Positions 35,205 to 46,805 of a stretch of DNA of 64,000 nt are shown here, piece by piece (the first letter of the stretch is position 1; each line of letters opens with the position of its first letter). The DNA comes from Bemisia tabaci. Its lineage: Eukaryota > Arthropoda > Insecta > Hemiptera > Aleyrodidae. The notes under the pieces were generated by a model, which saw nothing but the letters and a program-made list of their open reading frames with translations, made no database searches and was not told the origin of the DNA. The DNA is taken from assembly GCF_918797505.1 (NCBI RefSeq), contig NC_092793.1, forward strand, positions 78,675,912 to 78,739,911, read 5' to 3'. The translations under genes were made by a program, and so were the position numbers.

Positions 35205-35393
35205 ATTATCCATGAGCTGCTAATTCGCAGCATGACTATCCGTAGTGTACTAAAAGCGATAAAGAGCCAGGAATGATCCATTGAATCCAAGTTGTAGAAA
35301 CAGTGTGAACAAATTCAGGATTGAAACGCCTTCAACTTAAAAGATACTTCCAGCTTCGCCGGAGAGTTAGTTTAGTTGCGTGACCTAACTTAC
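35205..35393 (-). repeat. Family D interspersed repeat, copy 2
   Basis: GCAGCATGACTATCCGTAGT, GTTGTAGAAACAGTG and CTTCCAGCTTCGCCGGAGAG in the same order as copy 1, about 85-90 percent alike by eye. Confidence 0.75.
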
Positions 35394-36163
35394 TGAAAAG
35401 GGCGCAGCGCCCCATACGGCGGGTGCGCCGAAAACATGAAAATATTGCATCACTGTCGGCACCCCGGGCTAATTGCTCAGAATAAAAAGGATCCCGCGTC
35501 TCGGCTCCGCTCCGGATAGGAAGAAAAATATATGATTATCTAACTTTTGTTTTACAGCTTAGCCCCCTCCTTCCCTCTTCAGCTCCCTCCGCACCCCGCC
35601 AGCTTCAATGGCCGTCCTCCCTTCTCTTTCCGAATGCTGTAACGAGCCCTCCATGCCGGCTGACCGATTGACTTACGCCAATCGTCTCTCACTTCGCATT
35701 GCCAAATTTCACCCGAAATTTCATGATTCCGAAGTTACTGTCACATTACGAACGTAATTGGTGTTAATATATAATGTTGCATTTCTTTACGGAGGGTTGC
35801 AGTTCTGAGGGAGGAGTCGGTAAAAATGTAATAGCTTTGGCCATTGGTCTAAACACGATCCAGAGTTGGAGCTGTATGGTTGTGGTAAAAACTATGGCTT
35901 TTTCAATGCGATATGATGTTGTATACAAGATGCACCCAATAGGAGAATGTTTGGGTTGAGAGAAGTTCAATTTTAACTCTGACACAAGAACGAACTTCTG
36001 ATGTGCCGATTGGATGATCTTATCTAATTCGCCTTCTTACATCCTTCATAAAATTTGGTTTACGCATGAGTCATATACAAAAGCATGTCATACAACGATG
36101 ATTCATAGATTCCTCAGAGGAATTAAAATAAAATGGATTGATTATTTGAATTTTTTTTCTCCT
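35394..36163. other. No gene recognised
   Basis: Includes GGGCGCAGCGCCC directly after family D copy 2 and a pyrimidine-rich stretch at 35565-35640. No coding signal. Confidence 0.5.
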
Positions 36164-36171
36164 GTTTCCTA

Positions 36172-36334
36172 CGGTAGCGTGGCGTGCTTTACGATAAATC
36201 AATTGATCTGTCATTGAAGCTATGGTAAAGGATCGATAAATAGGGTGTTCGCAATGAACACCTTAATAATCGATTCTCTTTCATAGCTCCAAACGCGGAA
36301 ATATCAAAAATCGATCATTCACACCTCCCCACTG
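36172..36334 (+). mobile_element. Family A hAT-like MITE, copy 6
   Basis: Left end CGGTAGCGTGGCGTGCTTTA, core GGTGTTCGCAATGAACACC, right end ACACCTCCCCACTG. Exact 8-bp duplication GTTTCCTA at 36164-36171 and 36335-36342. Confidence 0.9.
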
Positions 36335-37125
36335 GTTTCCTACACTACAGTTTGTGACTGATAAATAATTGACGACTGAATAAAGGGATATATATGTTTT
36401 TCTTTTATTAATTGTTTTTAATTTTTACTCATACTATCAAAACTAATATAAAAAAACTGCGGAACGATTTAGACTGCTTATTCCCATTTTATTTAGGTAT
36501 TTGAAATAATGCACTTCCAAAAAATGAACATTGTAAACTTCAATAGTACAACATATCCGAATTAAATTAGGACTGAAAATATTTTCAAGGACATAATTCA
36601 TCAATCTGGCACCGTTGACTCCCGGTCCGTTCTCTTGCCCTTATTTACAGCGCGACTTGATAATTTCCGCAATCTAAGCTATCCGGAGGACCCATTAATA
36701 AAAAGGGGTCAAATAACAGTGGCCCGTGCTACAATGGAATCGGTTTCTGTTAGACGGGCTCAAGTCCAAAAACTCATGAGCCTTAGCGACCTGCGTGATC
36801 AATGAAAGCCAGGGTGCATGAGCTTTTGTACTTACGCCCGTCTAACACGTGGTCCTCCACATGAGAACTCTCCGGCCTCGGAGACAAAAGAAAACTCGGA
36901 TGTGAGATTCCAACGTATTAAACGACTTTTGCTGCAAACAACCTCGATTCAGCAGAAAGGTTTTTCAGTTTTCTTTGATTTCAACTCGAGACCCCCCCCC
37001 CCCTCTTCCTAACAATTTCAATCTCTGTGACAATCATGAATTGATTTAGTAGAAATTTTGAAGGAACGCAGGGTGACGTGCCAAAGAGATTTCAACCTAG
37101 GGAAACAACCAAAATGACCTAATAA

Positions 37126-37501
37126 CGTCGCTCCTCTAATCTACCGTGCTAAATAAAAACGCCGTATGAACCTTTAGGCGTTGCCAAATTTCCTTTCATA
37201 AACCGCGAATTTCCTAGTAAATTTATTGATATTTCCCTCCCAATTTTTCAGATAGTTTACTTCACAATTTTACCTGAAGATTCTGAAAATGTGAAGGAAA
37301 ACATCATAACTTTCCTCAAAAATGAACATTTCATCAGGGAAATTTGGCAACTTTCGAATGTTCATACTGCGTTCTTCCTTAGCACGGCAGTAATGAAGGG
37401 CGTATCTCTATTTCCACATAAGCCCTGGAAAGCGTAGAGTTGTACAGAGAACAGGGCTCACCTGGACATTTAGGTACGCCCTTACGTCAGAGAGGTGACG
37501 A
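37126..37501. mobile_element. Family M element, copy 2, interrupted by family B copy 3
   Basis: CGTCGCTCCTCTAAT precedes B; after B the sequence resumes GAAGGGCGTATCTCTATTTCC and ends CCTTACGTCAGAGAGGTGACG, parallel to copy 1. Confidence 0.78.
37141..37390. mobile_element. Family B MITE, copy 3, nested in family M
   Basis: CTACCGTGCTAAATAAAAAC start, GTTCTTCCTTAGCACGGCAG end, exact 4-bp duplication TAAT at 37137-37140 and 37391-37394. The flanks on both sides belong to one family M element (37126-37501), so B is the younger insertion. Confidence 0.92.
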
Positions 37502-38967
37502 TAAATAGAACACGGAGGTAGAAATGGTTAGATAGTGCTGGGTCCACACTATTACGCAGGGAAACAACGCCAAAAATTTCCATCAGATTCAAAAATTTGA
37601 ATTCTAATGATTGTCAAGACAAGATTATAACTAGGATTTTGAAAAGCACATTTTTTCTTTTGTGTAGGACACGAAAACTTGGTACTTTGGACATGCACAT
37701 CCAACTACGCTTTTTGGGGGTAAGATAAAAGTTGAGAATATTTACGAGGAATTTCTCATAATCCCCTTGACAGAGCTCATAGAATTGTAGAATAGATCTT
37801 GAAAACTTACTATGAATATGCGAAGCAATCATTAAATTTGACCTCACCTGAAACAAAGATAATAATTCTTATTAAAAACCCAACAGATGTAAGTGGACAA
37901 GTTGTAAAAGGCTCTTTAATTTTCTTCTAATTTTCTGGTTGTATACAGTAGTAGGATTAGAAATCATGCAACTATTAAAGCTCGAAAGATGTTTCCTTGC
38001 CTACATCTCTATTTGAAGGCGAAGTAAGAGATGTAAAATAGCAACCGATAAAACTGGTCGCCTAGATCGACAGAGTTCGAGCACAGAAGAAGATCGTATC
38101 TTCTGGGCGAATTGCGATTCCGCATCGGAATGACTCGAAGGTTATTGGAGAAATAAGTTTACTAAAACACTTCCATGTACTGACATTTTTTTTTACCGGG
38201 CCTTCTATGGCTTTCATGATTTTCTCCCTGACACGTAAAGTTTTTTGAGAAAAAACTCCCAACCCTCAACATTGTTTTTCAAGGGCGTACAGCATAAAAA
38301 TTACATTAATTTTCTAATTTAAACTCCGATGATATCAAAAAATGTGCAAATTTAGAGAGCTTTGGAACAAGAAGTGCTCTTTGTGATTGCATGCAAGATC
38401 CTTGCTTACAAAGGCCAATTCATCATCAATCAATTTTCTCCTCCATTGTTGCCTTTAAATTAAAGTGTTTCAGTCATGACTTTTTTAATATTAATCAAAG
38501 AGAATTATCATTCCGTAAGTGTGGAAAGAAAATCGCGATTCCAGAGCAAAAGAAACTTCCCGCCTGCGCGCTTTCTTGGTTAATAGTGATCTTAGACGTG
38601 AATGAATCTTTAAATGCGCCAATTAGTGGAAACCAAAAGGCCACGTACACATTAGAATCCTCCGTCTCCTCCATTTCCTGCCGTCAATTCCACCCCAAGT
38701 TCAACAAGCGAGTCATTGTTGAAGTTGTTACACTTAGTCTTATGTGTCTGTCATTAGCAATCTTGAGCGCCCTGAAAGCCTCGGTATAGTCGAATATTAA
38801 TGCATTGTCATTGCTGTCAAACCTCGCGGAAAAATAATTAAGTTTGATACTCTTCCTTTAGCTTTTGTCGTATCCTGACAGAAGGACCTAACTACATTTC
38901 AATTTTGCAAAATCTTCACAAGCAAATTTTGATCCTCTTGAGAGGCTGTAGGGCGTTTCTACCTGAA
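37502..38967. other. No gene recognised; one unassigned 132-codon frame
   Basis: A plus-strand frame at 38391-38789 encodes 132 residues with one hydrophobic stretch near its C terminus. It has mixed composition and I recognise no domain; no splice or poly-A signal supports it. Probably chance. Confidence 0.3.
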
Positions 38968-39122
38968 AAGTTCACGGATTTTTCTTCTGATTATCTACAC
39001 GCAGAAATCGGCACATTTTTGGACAGAGACTGCACAGTTATAATCTTGTAAAAAATTGAATTGTTTGAGTCAATTATACAACCTTGGAATCGAGTTACGT
39101 CCCTTCGTCTGCGAAACGACGA
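38968..39122 (+). repeat. Family T fragment, copy 2
   Basis: TTTTTCTTCTGATTATCTAC, GAGTCAATTATACAACCTTG and CCTTCGTCTGCGAAACGACG; the last phrase matches CTTCGTCCGGGAAACGACG in copy 3. Confidence 0.55.
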
Positions 39123-39967
39123 TTTGCTCCGAAATCCACTTTCCTCGACAGTTGCGTCTTTAGAAATTTCAGTACACAACTTCACCCTCAGGGGCACTAT
39201 AATACATAATGCTATGAATCTTCGATTCTTAACGCACTTTGTAGACGAAGGAAACTGTAGGTATCTGAAAGAAGTTTCATTTTCTCTTCCAATATCTAAC
39301 TTTCGTTCCAACGTGACTAAATTCAAAAATTCCAAAGCCTTATTCCTTCATTACATTCCTCAAAATTATGTGTACCCTTGAGCATGCAGTTTTATCGTGA
39401 ACGGGTAACAAAACTCTTTCTACCTCGTCTACACATTGCTCCATTGCTAAGTGGTGCGTTTTAGGTAGCACGTACGGCACAACGATCGATCCGAATTCGT
39501 TACACAAGAATTACATAATGCACGGAGAGTTATTCATCTCTCCCGTCTCAATTCCCTATGAAAAGCATCCACAAGCTGCCACTCATAACGAAACGTAAAC
39601 TGCTTCTCTGAGAAAAAGTAAAAAAGTACGGTATGAGGAAAACGGTTATACAGTTTCTCCTCATGAATTGGTTCGCAGAATCTAATAGATATATATCATC
39701 AATTCTTTTAAGGTAAATTCATTAAAGTAAGTCTATAGCCTATATCCTAAAAGAAAAAAGACTTCATACTACCATTTTAAACAAATTATTTATTTAAGAG
39801 AACGATGATATTGGCTCCACTTAAAAGATCAGATCCAAAGCTAAGTATTGAAACCGAGATCATCTCATTTTCTTAACAATTGACGAGGTTACAACAATTT
39901 TAGCGGAGGGTACAGTCTACCATCTTTGTGCTTTTGACGAACATTTTTCAAACCAATTTTTGTTGAA

Positions 39968-40379
39968 ATCATTCTTCCACGCTCTTCCAATCCGAGTTTG
40001 GATGCGAGTGTTCAAAAAAACTGAAGATGTGATTCACAATGGTTGCTTCTACCATACATGCAGCTCATTTGATTGAAAACGCGGATGAATTTTCATCTAG
40101 TTTCGCCATTTCTTTTAGCACGACCTGTCGCTTTCACAATTTCCCTCTATTCGCGATAGCTGTACGAAGGAAAATCATTTTTGCACGCTCTTCCAATCCG
40201 AGTTTGGATGCGAGTGTTCAACAAAACTGAATATGTGATACACAATGGTTGCTTCTACCATACATGCAGCTCATTAGATTGAAAACGCGGATGAATTTTC
40301 ATCTGGTTTCGCCATTTCATTTAGCACGAACTGTCGCTCTCACAATTTCCCTCCATTCGCGATAGCTGTACGAAGGAAA
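39968..40379 (+). repeat. Two-unit tandem duplication, 206-bp period
   Basis: GCTCTTCCAATCCGAGTTTG occurs at 39981 and 40187. The two units are about 95 percent identical through GAAAACGCGGATGAATTTTC and GCGATAGCTGTACGAAGG, with scattered substitutions only. A 63-codon frame across the join has no recognisable product. Confidence 0.93.
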
Positions 40380-41041
40380 CCGGCTATCTAAAATGGATGT
40401 TAATGAAAACATAATAACTTCGAAGAGGCGGTTAAGCCGAAGAAAATCAACTTCAATGGAGGGTAAAAAGAGCAATTTAAAGAGGCTAAACTTACGTTGA
40501 AAAAGAAGCGTTAAACAGAGGAAAAACTAGTAGAGTGAATCATTAGGAACAAGGGCGCGTGGAGAGCGGGGAATAATTAATAAAGGGACGGAGAGGTAGT
40601 CCGAGTCGACGCGAGACCCTTCGCGCGGGGGGTGGAATTATTAAAATAAAATTCTCCAACTTTTTTCCCTTTCTTCAAACAGAGGAGACAGTGCTCCGAA
40701 ACAGGAACAATTAAAGCGTCTTCGAATTTTTCCGGTGCATCCTTGTTCCTACGGTCGCAGATCGCTGTTTCGGGGTCTTTTTTCAGCGCTAATGGCCCGC
40801 CTTAATTCGAATCCCTGCGTTGAACAGCCTCTTCCTTACCGGCGATTCAGGGGAATTCAAAAGGAGGGGGAAGGGGGGGGGCTGTTCTCTTGATTCTCAA
40901 GTTACCACTCGACTTGGCCTAGGTCGGATCCCCCCCCCCCCCTTCGGTTCCCAAAACAAACGAGCATTCTGCAGATAATTCTGTTGTTTTTCTGTCTGTC
41001 CGTCGGCTACAAGTATCCACCGCATAGCACGCGCTAGTCAA
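40380..41041. other. No gene recognised
   Basis: Purine-rich patch at 40430-40680, C13 run at 40930-40942. Nothing coding. Confidence 0.5.
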
Positions 41042-41049
41042 TAGAGAAG

Positions 41050-41213
41050 CGGTGGCTAGGCGTGACTGATCGATTATCGATATTCCACCAATTGAGGCTA
41101 TGGTAAGGAATCGATTATTACGGTGTTTCTTGCGAACACCCTGTTTTTCGATCCTTTCCTATAGGTTTAAACGGCAGATCAGTCGATAAATCGCAAAGCA
41201 CACCACGCCACTG
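41050..41213 (-). mobile_element. Family A hAT-like MITE, copy 7
   Basis: Left end CGGTGGCTAGGCGTGA, right end GCACACCACGCCACTG, with interior matching copies 1 and 5. The flanks TAGAGAAG and CAGGAAAG agree at only 5 of 8, so the insertion is older or the ends have shifted. Confidence 0.8.
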
Positions 41214-41601
41214 CAGGAAAGCTATAAAGAAAAGACGTAAGTGAGCTAGGCTTCTTAGGGTACTTGCATCCTTCTGCAGTAGGCCATTAGTTTTCCAGCT
41301 TACTGTTGAAACTGTTGCGCACTTAAGTGTGCTCGTTGTCCTACCAATAATGAGGCTGTTGCAAATGAAAAATATAGCCCTGTGTCCACTCCTCAAAATG
41401 GAAGCTCAAAATGAATCGATTAGTGCGATCTGTTCGCGATTGATGATCAAAATAGAGTCGCGCCGCTCTATTTTGAGTTGCAACACTCATCAATCGCATC
41501 AAGTCCCGACTTTGAGCCACTTATCGTTGAAATCGATTCATTTTGAGCTTCCATTTTGACGCCATTTTGACGAGTGGAGACAGCGCTTATGAGTTGAGGG
41601 A

Positions 41602-42195
41602 CAAGGGCGTAGCGTGGTTTGCGATATATCGTTTGATCTGCCATGTTAACCAACGGAAAAGGATCGATATACAGGGTGTTCGCAGCGAACACCTTAATAA
41701 CCGATTCTTTACCATAGATTCAAATGGGAAAATTCGATCGTGGCGGGCGACCAGCGCGATACGCGCATTGGCGCTTACAAACCTAACAGGGATACTTCAC
41801 GCATTGCGCAATGCGTGAAGTATCCCCATTAGGTTTGTAGGCGCCTATGCGCGTATCGCGCAATGCGTGAAGTATCCCCGTTAGGTTTGTAGGCGCCCAT
41901 GCGCGTACCGCGCAATGCGTGAAGTATCCCCGTTAGGTTTGTAGGCACCTGTGCACGTATCGCGCAATGCGTGAAGTATCCCCGTTAGGTTTGTAGGCAC
42001 CAATGCGCGTATCGCGCTGGCAGCGCGCCGGCCGCGCTGTGGCCGCTTCTCTCTATGTCGTATGATCTACCATAATAAACCTATGGAAAAGGATCGATAT
42101 ATAGGGTGTTCGCAGCGAACATGTCAATAATCGATTCTTTACCATAGTTTCAAATAAGAAAATATCGATAATCGATCATTCACGCCTCGCCGCTG
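41602..42195 (+). mobile_element. Composite family A MITE carrying a 52-bp tandem array
   Basis: The left part (41602-41745) is a family A copy from its first bases to about residue 145; the right part (about 42052-42195) is family A again from about residue 17 to its end. Between them lies a GC-rich block of family I repeats (41746-42051). The outer borders carry an exact 8-bp duplication TTGAGGGA (41594-41601 and 42196-42203), so the whole composite is delimited like a single transposition event. The inner parts of A are present twice. No transposase. Confidence 0.85.
41754..42035 (+). repeat. Family I tandem array, 52-bp period, with an inverted first unit
   Basis: The motif AGGTTTGTAG recurs at 41831, 41883, 41935 and 41987, an exact 52-bp period, with the phrase CGCGCAATGCGTGAAGTATC in each unit. 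The first unit (41754-41807) is inverted, so a dyad is centred on GCATTGCGCAATGC at 41801-41814. The array ends in the GC-rich stretch CAGCGCGCCGGCCGCGCTG. Related blocks lie near 10.2 and 60.5 kb. Confidence 0.9.
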
Positions 42196-42375
42196 TTGAG
42201 GGAACCTGATGTGTAAAATTGCTGGCATTGGCGAAATCAAAGGGTTACTCCAAACCTCAAAATCTGCACAAACATTTTCCTTATTGTTGTGATTTTTGCT
42301 GTAAGAATAAGAAGAACAAGGTAAAGATCTAAGATAGTCAATATTAGTCCAAACTTCGGGAGTAAGACTCTTCCC

Positions 42376-42738
42376 TGCACGGAGAAAAAAACTTCGTGCG
42401 TGGGACCCGAAGTTTAGGTCATATGGATCTCTGAAGTTTTCGGATTGAGCATCTGAACACTTTAGGTCCAACAGCTGAGGTTTGGATCACACATCTGAAA
42501 CTTCAGTTCTTACATCTGAAGTACTTCGGTTTTCACATCTGAACAACTTCGGTTCTCACATCCGAAAAACTTCGGTTCTTACATCTGAAGTACTTCAGAT
42601 GTAAGAACTGGAGTTTCAGATGTGTGATCCGAACCTCGACAGCTAGACCTAAAGAGTTCAGATGCTCAATTCGAAAACTTCAGAGATCCATATGACTTAA
42701 ACTTTGGGTCCCACGCACGAGGTTTTTTTCTCCGTGTG
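42376..42738. mobile_element. Family E fold-back, CACGGAGAAAAA ends
   Basis: GCACGGAGAAAAAAACTTCG opens and CGAGGTTTTTTTCTCCGTG closes. The arms pair for about 140 bases each (GTGGGACCC, CATATGGATCTCTGAAG and their inverses). The loop repeats ACTTCGGTTCTCACATCTGAA-like units about every 25-30 bp. No coding frame. The border duplication is unclear. Confidence 0.85.
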
Positions 42739-43039
42739 TGCGAAAACGAGACAGGGCCCTACTACGAAGCGATGCTATGCCTCCCGTGTTATTTCCTACC
42801 CATTCGCATGGGCCGGGAAACTACAGTAAAGGGGAAAGAGGTGACGAGAAGTGGGAGAATTCGGATAGTTTAGGAGGGAGAGCAGAGATGCACGCGAGGA
42901 AATGAGTGCGAAGGACCACTAGAGGGCAGTGAAGAATAGATTAAAGGAAAACTTGTAATCTGGGAATAAAAACGGATTAAAAAGGATTATTAAGGGCGAC
43001 ATACGCGCTAGGTTTTCACGCCTTTCGGAGCGGTCGGGA

Positions 43040-43400
43040 CCGAAATTAGAGGGAAAATTGTTTATGTGTGTCGTGCGGAGGGGTCGCCGTTGCAACACCG
43101 GCCCGAGGCACCGCCGGCTCCGTCGCGAAATCCCAGATTCCCGGCACGACCTGGCGGCACCCGTGCGAACCCGAGTGAGTGTCGCCAGTATGATGGTCGA
43201 AGGGTGGCGGGTGAAAATTTTCATCGGGACTTTCTAAAATTCCCGTCGAAGTTCATTTGTAAAACAAAGGACGCTCACTTCCACGGGGTCTGCCGCGGGG
43301 GGTGGGGGAGGGGGGAGGGGTTGGTCCCCCGCCGCCCTCCCGACCCTCCGCAAAAGCCCTGTTGATCCCGGAGTTGGCGCGAGCGTCACCATCACCGCCG
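43040..43400. other. GC- and CpG-rich stretch without a recognised gene
   Basis: CACCGGCCCGAGGCACCGCC and GGGGGTGGGGGAGGGGGGAG lie in AT-rich surroundings. Open frames on both strands give proline/arginine-rich low-complexity peptides. Could be an untranslated exon or simple GC drift. Confidence 0.35.
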
Positions 43401-43435
43401 TCGCCGGAGTGAGAGTGTTAATATGTTTGTTGGCT

Positions 43436-43538
43436 CGTCGTCCTCCTGACACAAACACGTAACTGCACTCGGCGATGAACCCTGTCGTCTATATGACTCA
43501 GTGCTTCCCCGGGATCATCTTCAAAAGCGGTTACGCTC
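43436..43538. repeat. Family W repeat, copy 2
   Basis: GCGATGAACCCTGTCGTC, then TTCCCCGGGATCATCTTC and AAAAGCGGTTACGCTC. The minus strand of both copies reads VTAFE in frame, but the frames then differ, so coding origin is unproven. Confidence 0.65.
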
Positions 43539-43774
43539 TTATGTCTCCCGAGCAACGAGTTGTTGAATGTTCGGACCTTTGACGGGGTCCACTCGACGGC
43601 GGAGCAACGCGTCATTCGCTTGGAACGTCGCAGCTTGGGCCAGGAATAGTGCCCTCTCAAACTTTCCATAGAGCGGGGTTGTTTCCAAAGGAAAATATTT
43701 TAAAAATCTCGATGAGCGTATCGAGGTGGGAGTCTTCACCATCAGACGTCCAAGTCCATGAATTGACCCCATAC

Positions 43775-44042
43775 CAGTGTGTCTAGTATTTTTTAATTTT
43801 GAAAAATCCTGATATTTTCCTGTTATTTTATAAAAAATTCCTGATATTTTCAATTTGCAAATTCCTGATATTTTCGACTCCTGGCACGGTAGGCAAAAAG
43901 CAGTAAGACTTTCTCCGCTGAGGAGATTCGCGTAAGAAAAATTCCTGATAAAACGTCCGATTTTCCTGATATTTTCCTGATTTCTTCCTGATCGGCCAAA
44001 ATTCCTGATATTGTCCGGTTTTTCCTGATGCTAGACACCCTG
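43775..44042. mobile_element. TIR element with a CCTGATATTTTC keyword core
   Basis: CAGTGTGTCTAGTATTTTTT opens and CTAGACACCCTG closes. CATAC directly precedes the left end and directly follows the right end, a 5-bp duplication. TTCCTGATATTTTCC or close variants occur about ten times. No coding capacity. Confidence 0.85.
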
Positions 44043-44402
44043 CATACAGAAAAAGAGGAGGGAGTCGCATCTTGGGGAATGTTTTACCCCGTGACGTCGA
44101 TTGGTGCGATATAAGGCCAGCAAAATCCGAAATTCAAAGTATAAAATACGGAAGATAACGTCCGATTTTTGGATCAACTCAAAATTTAAGTTCAAAAACT
44201 TTGTATAGAATGGCTTTCTTCCGTAAGCGACAACATTTCCAAGAAAATTAATGATAAAAACCGTCCGAACCGATCTATATCATCGACAGAATCCAATATT
44301 CCCGAAATGCGACCACATCCTTTTTGTTCTGTATGAATTGACCGAAGGTTGCTGAAAACACACGACGCGCGGGTTGTCCGGGGCTGGTGCATACGAGCTT
44401 TA

Positions 44403-44528
44403 AATGGACGCATTTCTGTCAAACGGAACTATGTGCATTATGACGTGAGCCTTGTTATAAATATATTCTTATGGGTCTCAGGGCTCATGTCTTAATGCAC
44501 ATAGTTCCGTTTGACAGAAATGCGTCCA
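44403..44528. mobile_element. Family J palindromic MITE
   Basis: ATGGACGCATTTCTGTCAAA opens; TTTGACAGAAATGCGTCCAA closes; nearly the whole element is a hairpin (CGGAACTATGTGCATTA, TGAGCC). The right half also occurs alone at 13355-13432. Confidence 0.82.
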
Positions 44529-46255
44529 AATATAGGTCTACAAAACCATTCTATGCATCTTAAAAAAAGAATTAATTGAGAGAAAAAAAAAAAATAAGGA
44601 GTCAGCACAGCTAGAGATTGGAGAGACGCATTCGGGTCTCATTTCTTAACACATTATTAGCAGCATAATGCGGAACACTACGAGTTCACGCTTCGCGCCA
44701 TCGCCTTCAATTTTGCAGATGCAACACGGACATCCATCAAGCACGAGTAGTTGTATCTCTGCGCCGCGCTGTCATCAACGCGCGTTCTTTCCTTTGCTCT
44801 ATTTCCATGTTCTGTCGGCTCCGTCAGTCTTGTCGTTAGAGTTTTATATGCGAAATAATTTCCGAATATTTGAGCTTCCGAAAAGTATGCGGCGGCAAAG
44901 AGATGAGTCACCCCATTTTCGCATATCTACGTGAAGTCAGACATAGCCATTTTCATGTAATACAGTCTTAGATGAACACAAATAAGAAGTGTGCTTACAA
45001 CTTAACTCAATAAGCATGAAAGAAAAGTGTCCCTCGTTATGATGTTAGTTTTCAATTGAAAAACTGCGACACATTACGGGGGCCATTTTCAGATCCGTGT
45101 GTGTATACAATAGAAATTTGAAATTGAGTTTGAAACGTTGAAACATCAGAGAGAACTATCAACGTTTGATATGTTTGGGTTGCTCCAGGTTAAACCTGTC
45201 CAAATGATCGAAAAGCGATTCGGCATCCTCTATACAATAAAAGTAAAAATTTCAGGAAAAATAACCCATAGTTCAGACGAATTAACTCTACGTCTATAAT
45301 AATGTCTATGACAAATCCGAGAGTCCCAATTCAACTTTAACTTGAAAAGCATGTTTTGAGTGCTGTATGAGCGTATCTAATCCATCTTCATTATCAACAA
45401 AGAGGGAAGAATTTCAGAACTTGAACTCGCGCCTGAAGTTGAGCCCTTAAAATTTACCATTTGAGTTCGGTTCCCAGTTTCGACTTTGTGATAATCTTTG
45501 CGTAGACGCTAGGAGCACCCGTCTGAGCGAACCTTAAATAAATCCAGCCTCCAACCGCACCCCAAACAATGGAAGACCATTATTTCTCGGTTACGGCGTT
45601 GCCAAGCAGTCATTTTCCACGAGGATCAGACGTGAGCTAAAGAAAATGAAAAAAAATGTATCATGGATGAGAATATATAGCTACAAGGAGCTGTGTGCAA
45701 ACTAATTGGATCAAAATGAACCACAATAAATAGGACTTAATTGTTTTATACGGTTCTTTTTTATTAAATTTTCTTTATGTCCTTAGTCTCTTCTACCACT
45801 AATTCATCCGAACATATACATATACGTTCAACGTTAATCACATAAGGGGTCAAGTGAGCATTATTACTTGGAGAGGGGGAAATTTTGAAATATTGATTAT
45901 TCCTGGTGAAAATTAATTCCAAAATATCCCGTAAAAAAATTTGAAAGTCAAAATTATACATCAAGCCTCATAACACTAATTAAAACTCAATAAAGTCCAT
46001 ATATTTCCGTGTAATTTTTCAACTCGACGACACCAGTGGTTCTCAAAATCGCAAAGTTGCCACTTGGCATGTTTACGGTCTGGACCCTTCTCTCGGGATG
46101 TGGTGAGAACTTTCTTATCCTCGAGACCAGGGACTCTGCTGAACTTTGAGTGCAATCTTTTTTTCAGGGAAACTTTGCTCGAGGAGCACACACACACATG
46201 ATCAAAGTATTCATTCACATTTTGAACAGACTGAAACTTTCTCGTTCCAGCAGTC
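44529..46255. other. No gene recognised
   Basis: AT-rich; frames around 44668-44934 on both strands resemble no known protein. Confidence 0.5.
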
Positions 46256-46533
46256 AGCTGATAATTCGTAGACAAAGACGACAAAAACGGAAAATGGAGC
46301 AATTCTATTGGTCCAAGCGAGTGGTTATGCCATAGACGAAGGGGGTAAGCAATAGACTAACTAACGGGAACCTGCGAGAGACTCTACAGTTAGTCCATCA
46401 TTTTCTCCCTTAGTCTATAACAACCGCCCGTTTCAACCTACAGGATCGCTCCTTTTTCTCCAAGTGTGCCTTCTTTGTGCTTAGCTTTGTACATCCGTTT
46501 CGATAATCAGCCCATAGGTCGCTTATTGAATCT
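46256..46533. mobile_element. Family S fold-back, copy 2
   Basis: GCTGATAATTCGTAGACAAAG opens in the left arm; TTTCGATAATCAGCCCATAG closes. CAATTCTATTGGTCCAAGCG, AGTCTATAACAACCGCCCG and AACCTGCGAGAGACTC correspond in order to phrases of copy 1. More diverged than copy 1. Confidence 0.68.
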
Positions 46534-46689
46534 TCATGAAATGAACTTGATGAGTAGATAGATATCTATTGTAGCGATGTTGTAAATCGATTAAGCTCAG
46601 CTGATAACGATTCAACAAGCGATCCATTGGCGTTCCCGTACCACGGAATTCTCATCCCTATCTTTCACATAAACATTTTCTGGCACGAT

Positions 46690-46760
46690 TAAAATTTCAT
46701 ACTGGATTTTCTTCGGATTATCCTGATTTTTCCTAATATTTTGAATGAAATTTTCTATAT
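46690..46760. repeat. CCTGATTTTTCC keyword relic, left part
   Basis: GGATTATCCTGATTTTTCC and TAATATTTTG resemble the keyword of the 43775 element. A matching part lies at 47785-47850, on the other side of the fold-back 46806-47642. Confidence 0.45.
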
Positions 46761-46805
46761 TTTTGCGCGAATAAATAGACACTTATTTAGATCACGTTCA
46801 ATAGA

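Noticed and set aside
41831..42035. Regular 52-bp repeats suggestive of a CRISPR array
   Set aside because: The units are contiguous and conserved over their whole length with no unique spacers; it is a tandem repeat in animal DNA.
43418..43853. Frames of 83-104 codons on the minus strand
   Set aside because: They cross the family W repeat, plain DNA and the CCTGATATTTTC element; the lysine/isoleucine repeats in the protein come from that keyword.
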